From Lentisphaeria bacterium (lineage in GTDB: Bacteria; Verrucomicrobiota; Lentisphaeria; Oligosphaerales; Oligosphaeraceae), in the NCBI GenBank assembly GCA_024405215.1, contig JAKSPB010000001.1, positions 48,104 through 112,103 on the forward strand: 64,000 bases of DNA, written 5' to 3'. Position numbers and translations under genes: made by a program. This document shows positions 10,697 through 20,374 of this stretch, one piece after another. Position 1 is the stretch's first letter, and each line of letters begins with the position of its first letter. The notes under the pieces are model-generated. The model worked only from the letters and a program-made list of their open reading frames with translations. It did no database searches and was not told the DNA's origin.

Positions 10697-11899
10697 TTAA
10701 TCCTGGGGCTTCTTGGCGTTTGCGTTGATGCGCAGGCGCAGGGCGTTCAGTTTGATGAAGCCGGTGGCATCCTGCTGGTTGTACACGTCATCGGCCTCGA
10801 AGGTGACGACTTGCGGATCGTAGAGGGTGTAGGGGGAGCGACGTCCGACGATGAAGCAGTTGCCCTTGTAGAGCTTGCAGCGGACATCGCCGGTGACGTT
10901 CTTCTGGCTGTCGGTGATGAGGGCCTGGAGGGTCTCGCGCTCGGGGGCGAACCAGAAGCCGTTGTAGATCATGTTCGCGTACTTGTCGATGAGGGAGTCA
11001 CGCAGACTCATGACCTCGCGGTCCATGGTGATGGACTCCATTGCGCGGTGGGCGTGGAAGAGGATGGTCCCGCCGGGAGTCTCGTAGACGCCGCGGTCCT
11101 TCATGCCGGTGAAGCGGGTCTCGACGATGTCGATGCGGCCGATGCCGTGCTTGCCGCCCAGGCGGTTCAGCTCGCGCATCAGGTTTGCGGGAGAGAGCTT
11201 CTGGTCGTTGATGGCCACGGGGATGCCCTTCTCGAAGGAGATGGTGATGTATTCCGGGGTGTCGGGGGCCTTCTCCACAGGGGTGGTGAGGACGTGGCAC
11301 TCTTCGGGGGATTCGCACCAGGGATCCTCCAGCACGCCGCCTTCGAAGGAGATGTGCAGCAGGTTGCGGTCCATGGAGTAGGGCTTCTTGGCGGTGACGT
11401 TCACCGGAATGTTGTGCTGCTTGGCGTAGTTGATCAGGTCGGTGCGGGACTTGAAGGTCCAGTCGGAGGAGCGCCAGGGGGCGATGAACTTGATGTTGGG
11501 GTTCAGCGCGTAGGCGTTCAGCTCGAAGCGGATCTGGTCGTTGCCCTTTCCGGTGGCGCCATGGCAGATGTATTCCGCGCCTTCCTTCTTGGCGACTTCC
11601 ACCAGGTGCTTCGAAATCAGCGGACGGGCGATGGAGGTGCCCAGCAGATACATGTTCTCGTAGATGGCGTTGGCCTGGAACATGGGGAAGATGTAGTCCT
11701 TCGCGAATTCTTCGGTCAGGTCTTCCACGTAGGATTTGACAGCGCCGCAGGCCTTTGCCTTCTCGTGGAGGCCGTCAAGCTCCTCTTCCTGCCCTACGTC
11801 TGCGCAGTAGGTGATGACTTCGGCGTTGTATTTTTCCTGAAGCCAGGTCAGGATGCAGGAGGTGTCCAGTCCGCCGGAATACGCCAGAATGACTTTCAT
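10697..11899 (-). CDS. argG: Argininosuccinate synthase
   Basis: Joins citrulline and aspartate in an ATP-dependent step of arginine synthesis. The 400-residue length is typical. The N-terminal PP-loop [15 protein letters not shown] (residues 6-20) binds [19 protein letters not shown] and the R.DLI region complete the family pattern. An AGGAT sequence precedes the ATG at 11899, a spacing repeated before several genes here. The gene stands alone between its own terminator and a heparinase-like gene; other arginine genes are not in the window. No ARG box could be identified. Confidence 0.97.
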   Translation of the reverse strand: MKVILAYSGGLDTSCILTWLQEKYNAEVITYCADVGQEEELDGLHEKAKACGAVKSYVEDLTEEFAKDYIFPMFQANAIYENMYLLGTSIARPLISKHLVEVAKKEGAEYICHGATGKGNDQIRFELNAYALNPNIKFIAPWRSSDWTFKSRTDLINYAKQHNIPVNVTAKKPYSMDRNLLHISFEGGVLEDPWCESPEECHVLTTPVEKAPDTPEYITISFEKGIPVAINDQKLSPANLMRELNRLGGKHGIGRIDIVETRFTGMKDRGVYETPGGTILFHAHRAMESITMDREVMSLRDSLIDKYANMIYNGFWFAPERETLQALITDSQKNVTGDVRCKLYKGNCFIVGRRSPYTLYDPQVVTFEADDVYNQQDATGFIKLNALRLRINANAKKPQD

Positions 11900-12090
11900 G
11901 ATCTAGGGAATCCTATGTTGATTCGTATGGTGTGTTGGCGGAGAAGAAGTCGCGCCGGAGGTGGCGGGAGGCCTTCCCACGCCGGGAAAAAACAGAAGTA
12001 TGCCTAATATAACAGTAAAAAAGCGAACTGCCTTCTTTCGGGGTCAAGATGGATGTCAATGTTGCCTCCGAAAAGCCCAGGGGGGGGCGG

Positions 12091-14457
12091 TTACTCGTGC
12101 TTGATGGTGGGCTTGGCGGTGCCGTTCCAGCTGATAGTGTCGGTATGGGCGGGCCACTGGATTTGCAGAACCAGCCGGAAATCTTTCCAGGTTTCCGTGA
12201 TCTTGGGTTCGGGGAAGTCACCGGGGAGGGGGATGAGCAGGGCGACGAAATGCGGGTTGTATCCCCTGACGGTGAAGCGGAGTCGTTCGAAGGCATGGGG
12301 GAGTCGTCCGTCGGCGGGAGCATAGATGTCCACGACGGCAGGCTTGATGTGCTCTTCCGAGGAGAGGTGGACGAGCATCCGGGCAGGATTGTCGGCGTCG
12401 AAGTGCTTGCAGGTCATTCCCCCGAAAATGCCGGCCTCTTCTGGCTTAAGGAGGATTTCCGCCGTCTGGAAGAGCTCTTTCTTCCGTTTGGGGATTTCCT
12501 TCTGGCGAGTGAAGATGATGGCGCGCAGCGCGGCCTCTGGTTCGCGGGTGCTGATGCGGATGCGGTGCTTCCCTGCGGAGAGCGGGAAGACGGCGGGCGT
12601 CTTTTCGCGGTCACGGCACAAGGGGAAGCATAGCCAGGATCCGTTTGTAGTGGGCAGATGGCATTCAAAGCGTGGCTGGTCGTCCAGCTGGACGTAGAAG
12701 GAATCGCTGGAGAACTGCAAGTCTCCCAATGCGGCTGCATCGAGGACGATGCGCCAGTCGTCGCTTTCCGGGATGGTGAAGGACCATTCCGCCGTGCCGA
12801 AGGGGGCGTCTTTCGGGGTGACGATGTATTTCTTGTTGAGTTGCCCGTCCAGGGATTGGACCATGGCGCCGTTTTTGCGTGTTTCGAAGACCATGTCCGG
12901 CCAGGTGAGCATCTGCCAGGTGAAGTCATGGAGTTGGTCATCAGGCATTTCCATGTCATCGAAGACAACTGCGTAGGCGGGTGCGCCGTCGTATGGCTTG
13001 ACGAAGAGGTGGTGTCGGACGGCCTTCTGGACGCCGGCGCCGATTTCGTTTCCCTTGTCGCTGCGCTGGTATGCCTTGGTGATGTCCGCCAAGGCATAGC
13101 CGGTGAAGTCGTCGTTGAAGAAGTTTTTGATTTCTCCGCTGGTTCCGTCTCCGCAGCCGCTGGGCGCCTGGCCCTTTCCGTCTATGAGGACGCAGTTGTG
13201 GGAGGAGGTGTGTCCGCGGCTGTCGGCGAAGGCGCGGTCATTGGCGTATCCGGGATCGATTGCGAAGCGTTTTCCGTATGCGTAGAGGGTAAAATGTCCC
13301 TTGTCGGCCTGGTTGTGGGTGATGGGGACGAATGCGCCGGCTTCGGTGGAGAACATCACGTCGTCCTTTTCCCAGCCGGTTCGCCAGACGCAGAGTCCTC
13401 GTTCGGGGAAGCGGATGTCAAGAGGCAGGAGGTCCTTTGGTGCGACAGGGGCGGGAAGTTCCGGCAGGAGGTGTTTTTCGGGATATCCGGGCTGTCCGGA
13501 GAGATTCCAGAGCCAGGCTGCCAGAGGATCCTGGTTGCAGGCGGCCAGGAAGAGGCATTCCAGGCCGGTGCGGATGTAGGAGGTGTCGTTTCGTGCGTCC
13601 ATCACGTTTTCACCAGGCAAGAGTTCCGCGGCGAAGAAGCGTGGAAGTTTCGCAAACATGGGATGTCGGAAGAGGTCTGGACCGTTGTTTTGTTTCAGAA
13701 GCCAAGCGTAGAGCAGCACGTGTTCCAGCCCGTATGCCGCGTAATCCGTGCCTTCGTAGCAGGCGCCTTGGGAGTCGAATCCGGTAGAAAAGTAGCGGTT
13801 GAGGATTTGGTTGACATGGTCCTGATGTTTTCCAATGGCGGGGTATTCCGCGAAGGCCAGGGTGGCCAGACCGGCTGCGCCGCCGCAGACGCCGTTGAAA
13901 TTGTGGACATTATGCCACCAGACATTCGGGTCCTCGGCCTCGCGCAGGAAGTCCTCCACGTATTCCTGGGCGCAGTGCGCCACGTCGGCGCGCTGCTGGG
14001 GCGTCATGGAGTCGCGGAAGAAGCCGTATCCCAGCGCCAGTCCGTGGAGCATGTCGCCGCGCCCGCCGGCCATGGTTCCCGGCGCGCTCATGAACTCCTG
14101 TTCCAAGGGGAACCGCGCAGCCATGTTGGTCAGCAGTTCAACGCCTTTCAGGGCATATTTCTGGTCGCCGGTGATGAGATATGCCCAGCCCAGTCGTTTC
14201 ATCCAGTTGTCCAGGGCACGGCCGACGGTATGGCAGATGACCAGTGTCCCGCCCCCCGCGAAGCGCTCGCTTTTCGGCTTCAAGTCCTGCGGCTTCAGCG
14301 CCTTGTCCTGCATGGCGATTTCCGCGTCCTTGATCAGGAGTGCCTTTGCGGGATCTGCCAGCATTTTCTGGCGGACTTCCTCGGAGATGCCGAGGAACGG
14401 CTTTGCCTGGAGCAGGACTTCCAGAAGAAGAATGGCTAGGGAAAAGATGTGTCGCAT
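12091..14457 (-). CDS. Secreted heparinase II/III-like polysaccharide lyase
   Basis: A 788-residue protein with a short N-terminal hydrophobic signal (MRHIFSLAILLLEVLLQAK). The N-terminal half (about 60-350) is a helical alpha/alpha toroid with WWHNVHNFNGVCGGAAGLA. The C-terminal half is a beta-sandwich with the Hepar_II_III signature ITHNQADKGHFTLYAYG, then AIDPGYAND and SSHNCVLIDGKGQ. These match uronic-acid polysaccharide lyases of the heparinase II/III superfamily (PL12/15/17/21-type); candidate catalytic residues are the Asn/His in the toroid and the His in the sandwich. The substrate (heparin, alginate or similar) cannot be told. The protein is much longer than PL12 enzymes, and its end (about 600-788) may be an extra beta domain. 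Five C directly precede the ATG in place of a ribosome-binding site. Confidence 0.8.
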   Translation of the reverse strand: MRHIFSLAILLLEVLLQAKPFLGISEEVRQKMLADPAKALLIKDAEIAMQDKALKPQDLKPKSERFAGGGTLVICHTVGRALDNWMKRLGWAYLITGDQKYALKGVELLTNMAARFPLEQEFMSAPGTMAGGRGDMLHGLALGYGFFRDSMTPQQRADVAHCAQEYVEDFLREAEDPNVWWHNVHNFNGVCGGAAGLATLAFAEYPAIGKHQDHVNQILNRYFSTGFDSQGACYEGTDYAAYGLEHVLLYAWLLKQNNGPDLFRHPMFAKLPRFFAAELLPGENVMDARNDTSYIRTGLECLFLAACNQDPLAAWLWNLSGQPGYPEKHLLPELPAPVAPKDLLPLDIRFPERGLCVWRTGWEKDDVMFSTEAGAFVPITHNQADKGHFTLYAYGKRFAIDPGYANDRAFADSRGHTSSHNCVLIDGKGQAPSGCGDGTSGEIKNFFNDDFTGYALADITKAYQRSDKGNEIGAGVQKAVRHHLFVKPYDGAPAYAVVFDDMEMPDDQLHDFTWQMLTWPDMVFETRKNGAMVQSLDGQLNKKYIVTPKDAPFGTAEWSFTIPESDDWRIVLDAAALGDLQFSSDSFYVQLDDQPRFECHLPTTNGSWLCFPLCRDREKTPAVFPLSAGKHRIRISTREPEAALRAIIFTRQKEIPKRKKELFQTAEILLKPEEAGIFGGMTCKHFDADNPARMLVHLSSEEHIKPAVVDIYAPADGRLPHAFERLRFTVRGYNPHFVALLIPLPGDFPEPKITETWKDFRLVLQIQWPAHTDTISWNGTAKPTIKHE

Positions 14458-14556
14458 GGGGGAGAATTTTGCTTGGGGGGCAGGAGATGGGATAATATAT
14501 CAGTGACGCGGGAAAATACCGTCGCGTTTGCAAATATGTCATTGTTGAAAATAAAA

Positions 14557-14585
14557 AAGCCGCTTGTGAAATTCACAGGCGGCTT
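14557..14585 (-). terminator. Terminator of the small lipoprotein gene
   Basis: AAGCCGCTTGTGAA pairs with TTCACAGGCGGCTT (one mismatch) directly after the small lipoprotein gene. On the minus strand a T run follows. Confidence 0.8.
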
Positions 14586-14608
14586 GAGGGACGAAGATGT
14601 CCGAAAGA

Positions 14609-14809
14609 CTACTTCTTCAGAAGACCATCAATCTTCTTGGCAGCGTCATCGGCGGCGTCGGCGGCAGCTTCCTTGGCTTCCTCGGCGGCGTCGGCGGTAG
14701 CCTCGATGGCGGCATCCAGCTTCTCGCCGGGGGTCTTTTCCTTGTTGCAGCTGGTGAAGAGAGGAGCGGCGAGCAGAGCGGCCAGAACGAGCAGAGCGAG
14801 TTTCTTCAT
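14609..14809 (-). CDS. Small alanine-rich lipoprotein
   Basis: This 66-residue protein has a lipoprotein signal peptide (MKKLALLVLAALLAAPLFTSC) with lipobox LFTSC and Cys21. The mature part is about 46 residues, strongly Ala/Glu/Asp/Lys-rich with AADAADDAAKK periodicity, consistent with one long amphipathic helix like a small Lpp- or entericidin-type envelope protein. I do not recognise a named family. A TAGGAT motif lies upstream of the ATG and a good terminator follows, so it is an independent, probably highly expressed transcript. Asp rather than Lys dominates after the Cys region, and no C-terminal Lys for peptidoglycan linkage is assured (it ends LLKK). Confidence 0.75.
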   Translation of the reverse strand: MKKLALLVLAALLAAPLFTSCNKEKTPGEKLDAAIEATADAAEEAKEAAADAADDAAKKIDGLLKK

Positions 14810-15075
14810 GGTGAAAAAATCCTATGTCTAGAGAATGAATGGAATGTCGCGTGGAAAACCTGACTTCAACAAAATCAAGATACGACAATGCCCTTACTGT
14901 AATTCGTTTCCTGCGGTGCGCAAAAGGGAATTTGCCCCGCCACGCTTTTTCCGTGGAAATTTTGATGAAAAATTGCGATTTCCCTAGGTGCTTTTCAGGA
15001 AAAACCGAGTTCGGCATTATCTTAAGAGGGTTTCCGGGCAGACGGTCGTTGTTGTTTTGGATTTTGTTGTAGTCT

Positions 15076-16920
15076 ATGGTATTGGAAAAGTATCCTTCCC
15101 ATCAGGAATTGCAGAAGTGCGACTGGAGTCAATTGCAGGAAATTGCCGGCCGGTTGCGCCAGGAGATTCTGCAGACATGTGCCCGCCAGGGAGGACATCT
15201 TGCTTCCAGCCTGGGATGCGTGGAGTTGTGCCTGGCGTTGCATCGCCATTTTGATCTGGAAGGGCAGGATGCGGTCTTTTTTGATGTCGGGCACCAGGCA
15301 TACGCGCATAAGCTTCTGACGGGACGGCAGGAGAGCTTTGCCAGACTGCGTGATCTGGACGGCGCCTCGGGCTTTCCCAATCCGGAGGAGTCTTCGGCGG
15401 ATCCGGTTTATGCAGGACACGCGGGCGTGGCGGTATCCCAGGCGCTGGGATGCGCCAAGGCACGGGAATTGCAGGCGCTGCCGGGACGGGCCATAGCGGT
15501 CATCGGCGATGGCTCTCTTGGGTGCGGCATTGTCTGGGAGGCATTCAACAACCTTGACTGCTGGGGAAAGAGACTTGTGGTCATCTTGAACGACAACCAG
15601 ATGGCGATTTCGCCTTGTCGCGGGACCTTGCGGAAATGTCTGAACCGCATCATTGCGGGTAGATTCTATAATCGCCTGCGTTCTCATCTCCGAAGGAAAA
15701 CACATGGGTTCTTCATGGCGCTCCTGCAGCGGATTGAACATGGTCTCAAGGGAATGCTTTTTCCCAAAGGCGTTCTGTTTCAGGAGTTCGGCTTGCGGTA
15801 TTTTGGGCCAGTGGATGGAAACAACCTGAAAGAACTCTGCGGATTTCTGTCGCGGCTGCCCAATGACAAGCCTGTTTTGCTGCACATTGTCACGAAAAAG
15901 GGTTGCGGCTATGCTCCCGCCGAGCAGGCGCCGGAGAAAAATCATAGCGTTTCTGCGTTCAACTTGGAAACGGGATTGCCCTTGGCAAAGGCTCCGTGCA
16001 TGAGTTATTCCGAGGCCTTTGAACGTTCGTTATGTGCGTTGGCGGAAGAGCGGAAAGAGATTGTGGCGGTTTCGGCCGCCATGCTGGGCGGCACGGGAAC
16101 GAAGCAATTTGCCGAACAGTTCCCGCAGCGTTGTTTTGACGTGGGCATTGCGGAAGAACATGCCGTGTCTTTTGCTTCTGGACTGGCACGGCAGGGGATG
16201 CGTCCTGTGGTGGCCCTGTATTCCACATTCCTGCAACGCGCCCTTGACAATGTATATCATGATATCTGCTTAAACAACTTGCCTGTGGTATTTTGTTTGG
16301 ATCGGAGTGGCGTTGTGCCCGATGGCCCTACCCATCACGGAATCTATGCGCTGCCTTTCCTGCGGCAGATGCCGAATCTGACCATCATGGCGCCGGCGGA
16401 TGACCGGGAAATGCAGGTGATGCTTGCCTACGCCTGCACACGAAAAGGAGCAACTGTCATTCCGTATCCGCGGGGAAAGTGCGTGCGGCTTCCGGGAACG
16501 GATGAGCCGTTGCAGCGGGGAAGGGCCGCCGTCTTGCGGCAATCGCCCGAAGACAATCTTGTCATTTGGGCGACGGGACAGGAATTGCAACGGGCGTTTG
16601 CGTTGGCGGAGATGCTGGAGAAGAAGCAGGCGGATTTTCGCGTGAAGATTGTGAATCCGCGTTTCTTGCTGCCCTTTGACAGTCAACTGGCGCAGGAATT
16701 CGCCGCTTTTCCGCAAGTCGTCCTGGACGATGCGACACCAGCCGGCCTGGCGCAATGCCTCCAAGAGGCCTTGTTTTCCCGGAAACATCGGGATTTGCTA
16801 GTCTATGCCTGGCCTGCCAATACGATGATTCCCCATGGAAAAGTGGAGGATATCCGCAGAAGGTATCAGCTTGGGATTACAGATATTTGCGAAGATATTC
16901 TGCTAAGGCTGGGGAAATAG
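15076..16920 (+). CDS. dxs: 1-deoxy-D-xylulose-5-phosphate synthase
   Basis: Condenses pyruvate and glyceraldehyde-3-phosphate with thiamine diphosphate (ThDP), the first step of the MEP isoprenoid pathway. The 614 residues match the family (about 620). GGHLASSLG and DVGHQAYAHKLLTGR carry the His residues of the active site. The ThDP motif is GDGSLGCGIVWEAFNNLD, ending with N-D-N (VVILNDNQM). A linker with GPVDGNN leads to the second domain, with GIAEEHAVSFASG (the Glu that activates ThDP) and DRSGVVPDGPTHHG, then a C-terminal transketolase domain. The insert between residues about 185 and 235 (RIIAGRFYNRLRSHL) is typical of DXS. No clear ribosome-binding site precedes the ATG at 15076; it is the only sensible start before conserved sequence. 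Confidence 0.93.
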   Translation: MVLEKYPSHQELQKCDWSQLQEIAGRLRQEILQTCARQGGHLASSLGCVELCLALHRHFDLEGQDAVFFDVGHQAYAHKLLTGRQESFARLRDLDGASGFPNPEESSADPVYAGHAGVAVSQALGCAKARELQALPGRAIAVIGDGSLGCGIVWEAFNNLDCWGKRLVVILNDNQMAISPCRGTLRKCLNRIIAGRFYNRLRSHLRRKTHGFFMALLQRIEHGLKGMLFPKGVLFQEFGLRYFGPVDGNNLKELCGFLSRLPNDKPVLLHIVTKKGCGYAPAEQAPEKNHSVSAFNLETGLPLAKAPCMSYSEAFERSLCALAEERKEIVAVSAAMLGGTGTKQFAEQFPQRCFDVGIAEEHAVSFASGLARQGMRPVVALYSTFLQRALDNVYHDICLNNLPVVFCLDRSGVVPDGPTHHGIYALPFLRQMPNLTIMAPADDREMQVMLAYACTRKGATVIPYPRGKCVRLPGTDEPLQRGRAAVLRQSPEDNLVIWATGQELQRAFALAEMLEKKQADFRVKIVNPRFLLPFDSQLAQEFAAFPQVVLDDATPAGLAQCLQEALFSRKHRDLLVYAWPANTMIPHGKVEDIRRRYQLGITDICEDILLRLGK

Positions 16921-16943
16921 AGCAGGGGGGCTTAAACAAAAAA

Positions 16944-16971
16944 GGGAAGCCTTCTTTTCAGAAGACTTCCC
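16944..16971 (-). terminator. Terminator of the second small lipoprotein gene
   Basis: GGGAAG...CTTCT pairs with AGAAG...CTTCCC; on the minus strand it is followed by TTTTTT. Situated between the convergent dxs and lipoprotein genes, it probably serves mainly the latter. Confidence 0.7.
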
Positions 16972-17015
16972 GGAATCTTCAGGCTAAATGGCCTGGATGA
17001 TGCGTGTCAGCAAGA

Positions 17016-17186
17016 TTACTGCTGGACAACGATGCCATCACCGTAAACAGCGCTCTCGATGGAGATACCGAAGAGGGTGTTGTACCAGATCTTGCCGTTG
17101 TTCTTGCCGGCGGGGGTGCGCAGAGAGGTGCAGCTGGCCAGAGCCAGGGTGGCGACTGCGGCGGCGATCAAAAGAGCTTTCTTCAT
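17016..17186 (-). CDS. Small lipoprotein (56 residues)
   Basis: Read on the minus strand, the frame begins MKKALLIAAAVATLALASC, a complete lipoprotein signal with lipobox LASC (Cys19), followed by TSLRTPAGKNNGKIWYN and ending SIESAVYGDGIVVQQ. A good AGGAG lies 8 bases before the ATG and a T-tailed hairpin follows the stop, so it is a convincing gene despite its size. The mature 38 residues contain Gly and aromatic residues rather than a helix, unlike the Ala-rich lipoprotein 2 kb away. No family is recognised; an outer-membrane-anchored peptide is the most that can be said. The upstream gap to the next gene is AT-rich and could hold its promoter. Confidence 0.75.
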   Translation of the reverse strand: MKKALLIAAAVATLALASCTSLRTPAGKNNGKIWYNTLFGISIESAVYGDGIVVQQ

Positions 17187-17300
17187 GATGTTACTCCTTT
17201 TTTTGGGGGGTGTGTTTTGCGCTCTTCCGAGCGCGGTTTGTCATTATATAATCGTTATTTTTAAATTCGCAAATAAGTTTTGCGAAAAAAGTTGTAAAAG

Positions 17301-19346
17301 TTATTTCAGGCTGTCGAAGAAAGAGAGTGCAGGGAGGTTCGCCGCGTTGAGAAGATGCCCTTCCGGCATGTCCGTGACGGCGTTGTAGCGGCAGGAGACC
17401 GGCTTGGCAATGCCTTCGGCGGAGAGGATGACTTCGTCGGCTTGGATTTCCGCCGTTGCGGGGACGTAATTGCCGTCTTCTCCTGCGATGTCAAAGCCCT
17501 TGACGGGGCCTTCGGCGTCCGTGTGCAGGCCTTCTCCGAAGAGGAAATGAACGCGGAGTGTCGCGCCGTCCGCCGTGAGGCTGTCCATTGTGGGGCCTTG
17601 CGGGATGACCTCTTTCGCGCCATAGACATTGGCCAGAGCCAGCTGGAAGAGCCGGTATCCGAAGGTGCGCTTGTCATGGGGATGGATGTCGTCAGGTTCG
17701 TTGAGGGCCAGGTCGCTGGCGGTGATGCAGCCTGTATTGGGCACTTGCAGGTAGGTCAGGCGCTGGGCGTTCTGGAGCTTGAACCAGTTCGCCATGTAGT
17801 TTGGCTTGCTGTGGAAATTGGCCAGCTGGACGAAGTAGAAGGGGAAGTCCTCTCCCTGCGCCCAGAGGTAGCGCCATTCGCGGATCATGGCGGAGAAGCG
17901 CGCCAGGTAGAAGTCCGGGGCGTTGTTGTAGCAGTCGGATTCACCCTGATACCAGAGGACGCCGCGGATGCCGTAGGGAATCAGCGGGCGGATCTTGTTG
18001 TCGAAGAGGCGATGGGGCGCCTGGTAGTTGACGGTTTCCTTGAGTTCCTTGGGAATTTCTTTGACGGTGAAGGAGTATTCCGCCTGGGCTTTCCAGGTGG
18101 TGTCGGCCAGGGGGATCGTCTCGCCGGTGGTCTTGTTCAGCAGGTAGTACTGGTCTGGCTTGCCGGTGAATGCCCCGTCATAGTAGAAGCAGAAGGCGCG
18201 GATGGCGATGGTGTTTTGCCCCGGCCTGGCCTGTTCTGCGGCGACGGGATAGGCGCGTCGCACGTCCCAGTACTGGGTATCCCATCCTTTTCCCGTGGCG
18301 CCGACTTCCTTGCCGTTGAAGTAGGTGACGTCGTGCTTGTCCACGCCGCCCAGATGGATTTCCAGTGGCTGTCCCGCCCAGCTGGCCGGTACTTCCACGG
18401 TGCGTCGCACCCAGATTGCGCCGAAATCCGAGAGCTTCTGCTTGATCCAGGAGCCCGGAATGGTCATTTCCTTCCAGGCGGAGTCATCGAAGTCCGGTGC
18501 CGCGTATCCGAGGGCGAAGCCCTGGTTTCCCCGGTCCTGCTGAGTTAATTTCTCAAAGCTGACGTCTATGAGTCTGGAAGGCTCCATGGGCTGTGGCATC
18601 TGCCGGGGGAGGTATTGCCAGGTGGCGGGATCGCTGGCAAGAAGGTCTTCTTCTTCCAGAAGTTTGCGGCCTTCAGGAGTGCTGGCCAGGATGCTCCGGC
18701 TGCACCAGGCGGTAATGGGTGTGCCGCCCCAGGAGGAGTGGATAATGCCGATGGGGATTTCCGGGAAGTGCTTTCGGAAATTCAGGGCGAACCAGGCGCC
18801 GATGGCAGTGAAATAGGGGGCCGTCTTTGCGCTGGAAAGCTCCCATTTCACGTTTGGCGTGGTCGTGTAGCCAGGCGCGCAGAGGGCGTCGTTGGGAACC
18901 GTGTAGCAGCGGAGCAGGGGATCTTCGCCGCCTTCCGCCAGATACTGCGGTGTCTGGGCAAGCGGATCGTTGACGCCGAAGGCCTTGAGGGGGAACTGCG
19001 CATTGGACTGTCCGGAGACCAGCCAGACCTCGCCGGTCCAAATGTCCTGGAGGCGGCACTCTTCGCCGGTGGCGGCGGTCACGGTCAATTCGTAGGGGCC
19101 GCCGGCAGGCAGGGCGGGAAGACGCAGCTCAAAGCGTCCGTCCCAGGCGGTGGCGCCGGAGGCGCTGGAGGTGCCCAGCGTGGCGGTGACAACGGTGCGG
19201 GGTGTGTCGCACCAGCCCCAGACGACGATGGGCTTGTCCCGTTGGACGATGGCATGGTCGGTCCAGAGGGATGCCAGCCGGATTCCGTCGGCGGAAAGAA
19301 GTGCTGACAGGCAGAAAATAGCGCAGAGGAGAAGTGATTTTTTCAT
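17301..19346 (-). CDS. Sialate O-acetylesterase (SASA family), secreted
   Basis: The start chosen at MKKSLLLCAIFCLSALLSA has a clean signal peptide and gives 681 residues; the frame extends far upstream, but that part overlaps the metallophosphoesterase gene and is not coding. The SGNH-type SASA domain has the catalytic Ser in VSGQSNAQFPL (Ser114), GVLWYQGESDCYN, and the closing DDIHPHDKRTFG carrying the Asp/His pair. Between the two halves lies a jelly-roll insertion (about 310-470, IWVRRTVEVPASWAGQPLEIHLGG) as in two-part family members. It removes O-acetyl groups from sialic acids or, in many polysaccharide degraders, from plant glycans. The co-directional metallophosphoesterase stops 44 bp upstream, so the two may be co-expressed. 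Confidence 0.9.
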   Translation of the reverse strand: MKKSLLLCAIFCLSALLSADGIRLASLWTDHAIVQRDKPIVVWGWCDTPRTVVTATLGTSSASGATAWDGRFELRLPALPAGGPYELTVTAATGEECRLQDIWTGEVWLVSGQSNAQFPLKAFGVNDPLAQTPQYLAEGGEDPLLRCYTVPNDALCAPGYTTTPNVKWELSSAKTAPYFTAIGAWFALNFRKHFPEIPIGIIHSSWGGTPITAWCSRSILASTPEGRKLLEEEDLLASDPATWQYLPRQMPQPMEPSRLIDVSFEKLTQQDRGNQGFALGYAAPDFDDSAWKEMTIPGSWIKQKLSDFGAIWVRRTVEVPASWAGQPLEIHLGGVDKHDVTYFNGKEVGATGKGWDTQYWDVRRAYPVAAEQARPGQNTIAIRAFCFYYDGAFTGKPDQYYLLNKTTGETIPLADTTWKAQAEYSFTVKEIPKELKETVNYQAPHRLFDNKIRPLIPYGIRGVLWYQGESDCYNNAPDFYLARFSAMIREWRYLWAQGEDFPFYFVQLANFHSKPNYMANWFKLQNAQRLTYLQVPNTGCITASDLALNEPDDIHPHDKRTFGYRLFQLALANVYGAKEVIPQGPTMDSLTADGATLRVHFLFGEGLHTDAEGPVKGFDIAGEDGNYVPATAEIQADEVILSAEGIAKPVSCRYNAVTDMPEGHLLNAANLPALSFFDSLK

Positions 19347-19390
19347 GGAAGGCTGAAAAGGCTCTGTTGAGTCAGAAATTGGAAGAAAAT

Positions 19391-20293
19391 CTACTGCACG
19401 GTGATTTCCAGGCAGTCCCCGCGGCTTCCCAGCGGAGCGACAATCTGGAGTTTTCCCTTCTGGTAGTCCGTGGCAGGCACATGAGTGTGCCCCGCCAGAA
19501 TGGCGATGAGGTTCGGCGCTGCCCAGACGGCCTGGCAGAACTCCAGGGTGGATTGTGCATGCGTGTGTCCGCCCCATTGGGGATTGTAGGCGGGCTTTTT
19601 CGCAGGATCGCCGGGCGTCCAGTCGGGATGTCCGCAGGCATAGTCCAATCCGCGTCCGGAGACAAACAGGGGGATGTGCAGGGCGAGTAGCGCGGGCTTG
19701 CCGTCGGCGATTTCCTGTCGGAAGAAGTCCAGCTGCTCCGGGAGGATTTCGCCGGTGCCGTTGTCCAGCATGATGATTTTCACGCCTTTGACAACGCAGG
19801 AGCACATGAGAGGATTTCGGTCTTGGAAGAGAGGGGCAAGACGGTTTGCGGACCATTCCGCCCGACGGTCGCCGTCGGTTTCCGGGAGGTCCTCGAAGTG
19901 CCAGTCGTGGTTGCCGTTAAGGAAATACCAGGGTGTCTTGAGTTCCTGCATGGCGTTGGCGATGAAATCCACGTTGGCCAGCGAAGGGAAGCTCAGAATG
20001 TCGCCGCCGAGAATGAGCATGTCGGCCTTTTTCGCAGTCTCCAGAACCTTCAGCAAGCCGGCGGGATTGCCGACGCATTGCGCCATGCGCTTGTAGTTCT
20101 CCTGGTATTGGGCATCGCGTTCGTCGGCTTCCGTCAAGTGGATGTCCGAGGCGAAGACAAGTTTCAGTTGCGAGGCAAGGCCCACGCCGCGAATACGGAG
20201 CTTGTTGCCGGTCACCAGATAAACAGGTGCGGCAGAAAGGAAAAGCGCCGCGCCAAAAGAGAACGCAAATAGAATTTTACGCAAGAGATTCAT
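19391..20293 (-). CDS. Secreted calcineurin-like metallophosphoesterase
   Basis: The 300-residue protein has an N-terminal signal (MNLLRKILFAFSFGAALFLSAA). It carries all five metallophosphoesterase blocks: FASDIHL, ILGGDIL, NGNHDWHF, ALHIPLF and AGHTHVPATD, which bind two metal ions. Substrates of secreted members range from phosphoesters to cyclic nucleotides; nothing here decides. Two odd features are a WGGHTHAQSTLEF segment and two Cys in MCSCVV. It lies upstream of the sialate O-acetylesterase with a 44-bp gap. The 80 bp between it and bioF hold its promoter region, but I cannot define boxes. Confidence 0.88.
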   Translation of the reverse strand: MNLLRKILFAFSFGAALFLSAAPVYLVTGNKLRIRGVGLASQLKLVFASDIHLTEADERDAQYQENYKRMAQCVGNPAGLLKVLETAKKADMLILGGDILSFPSLANVDFIANAMQELKTPWYFLNGNHDWHFEDLPETDGDRRAEWSANRLAPLFQDRNPLMCSCVVKGVKIIMLDNGTGEILPEQLDFFRQEIADGKPALLALHIPLFVSGRGLDYACGHPDWTPGDPAKKPAYNPQWGGHTHAQSTLEFCQAVWAAPNLIAILAGHTHVPATDYQKGKLQIVAPLGSRGDCLEITVQ

Positions 20294-20374
20294 AGGAAGA
20301 CGGGGAAATAGGGTTGCAGGAGATTTTTTGCATAATGTAACCTGAATCCGTGAAGTTTAAATCCTATGGAGTTT

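Noticed and set aside
12658..14439. A 593-codon plus-strand frame
   Set aside because: Antisense to the heparinase-like gene, which has conserved motifs and a signal peptide.
19347..19856. N-terminal extension of the sialate O-acetylesterase by 170 codons
   Set aside because: It overlaps the metallophosphoesterase gene in another frame and precedes a clean signal peptide, so the shorter start is right.
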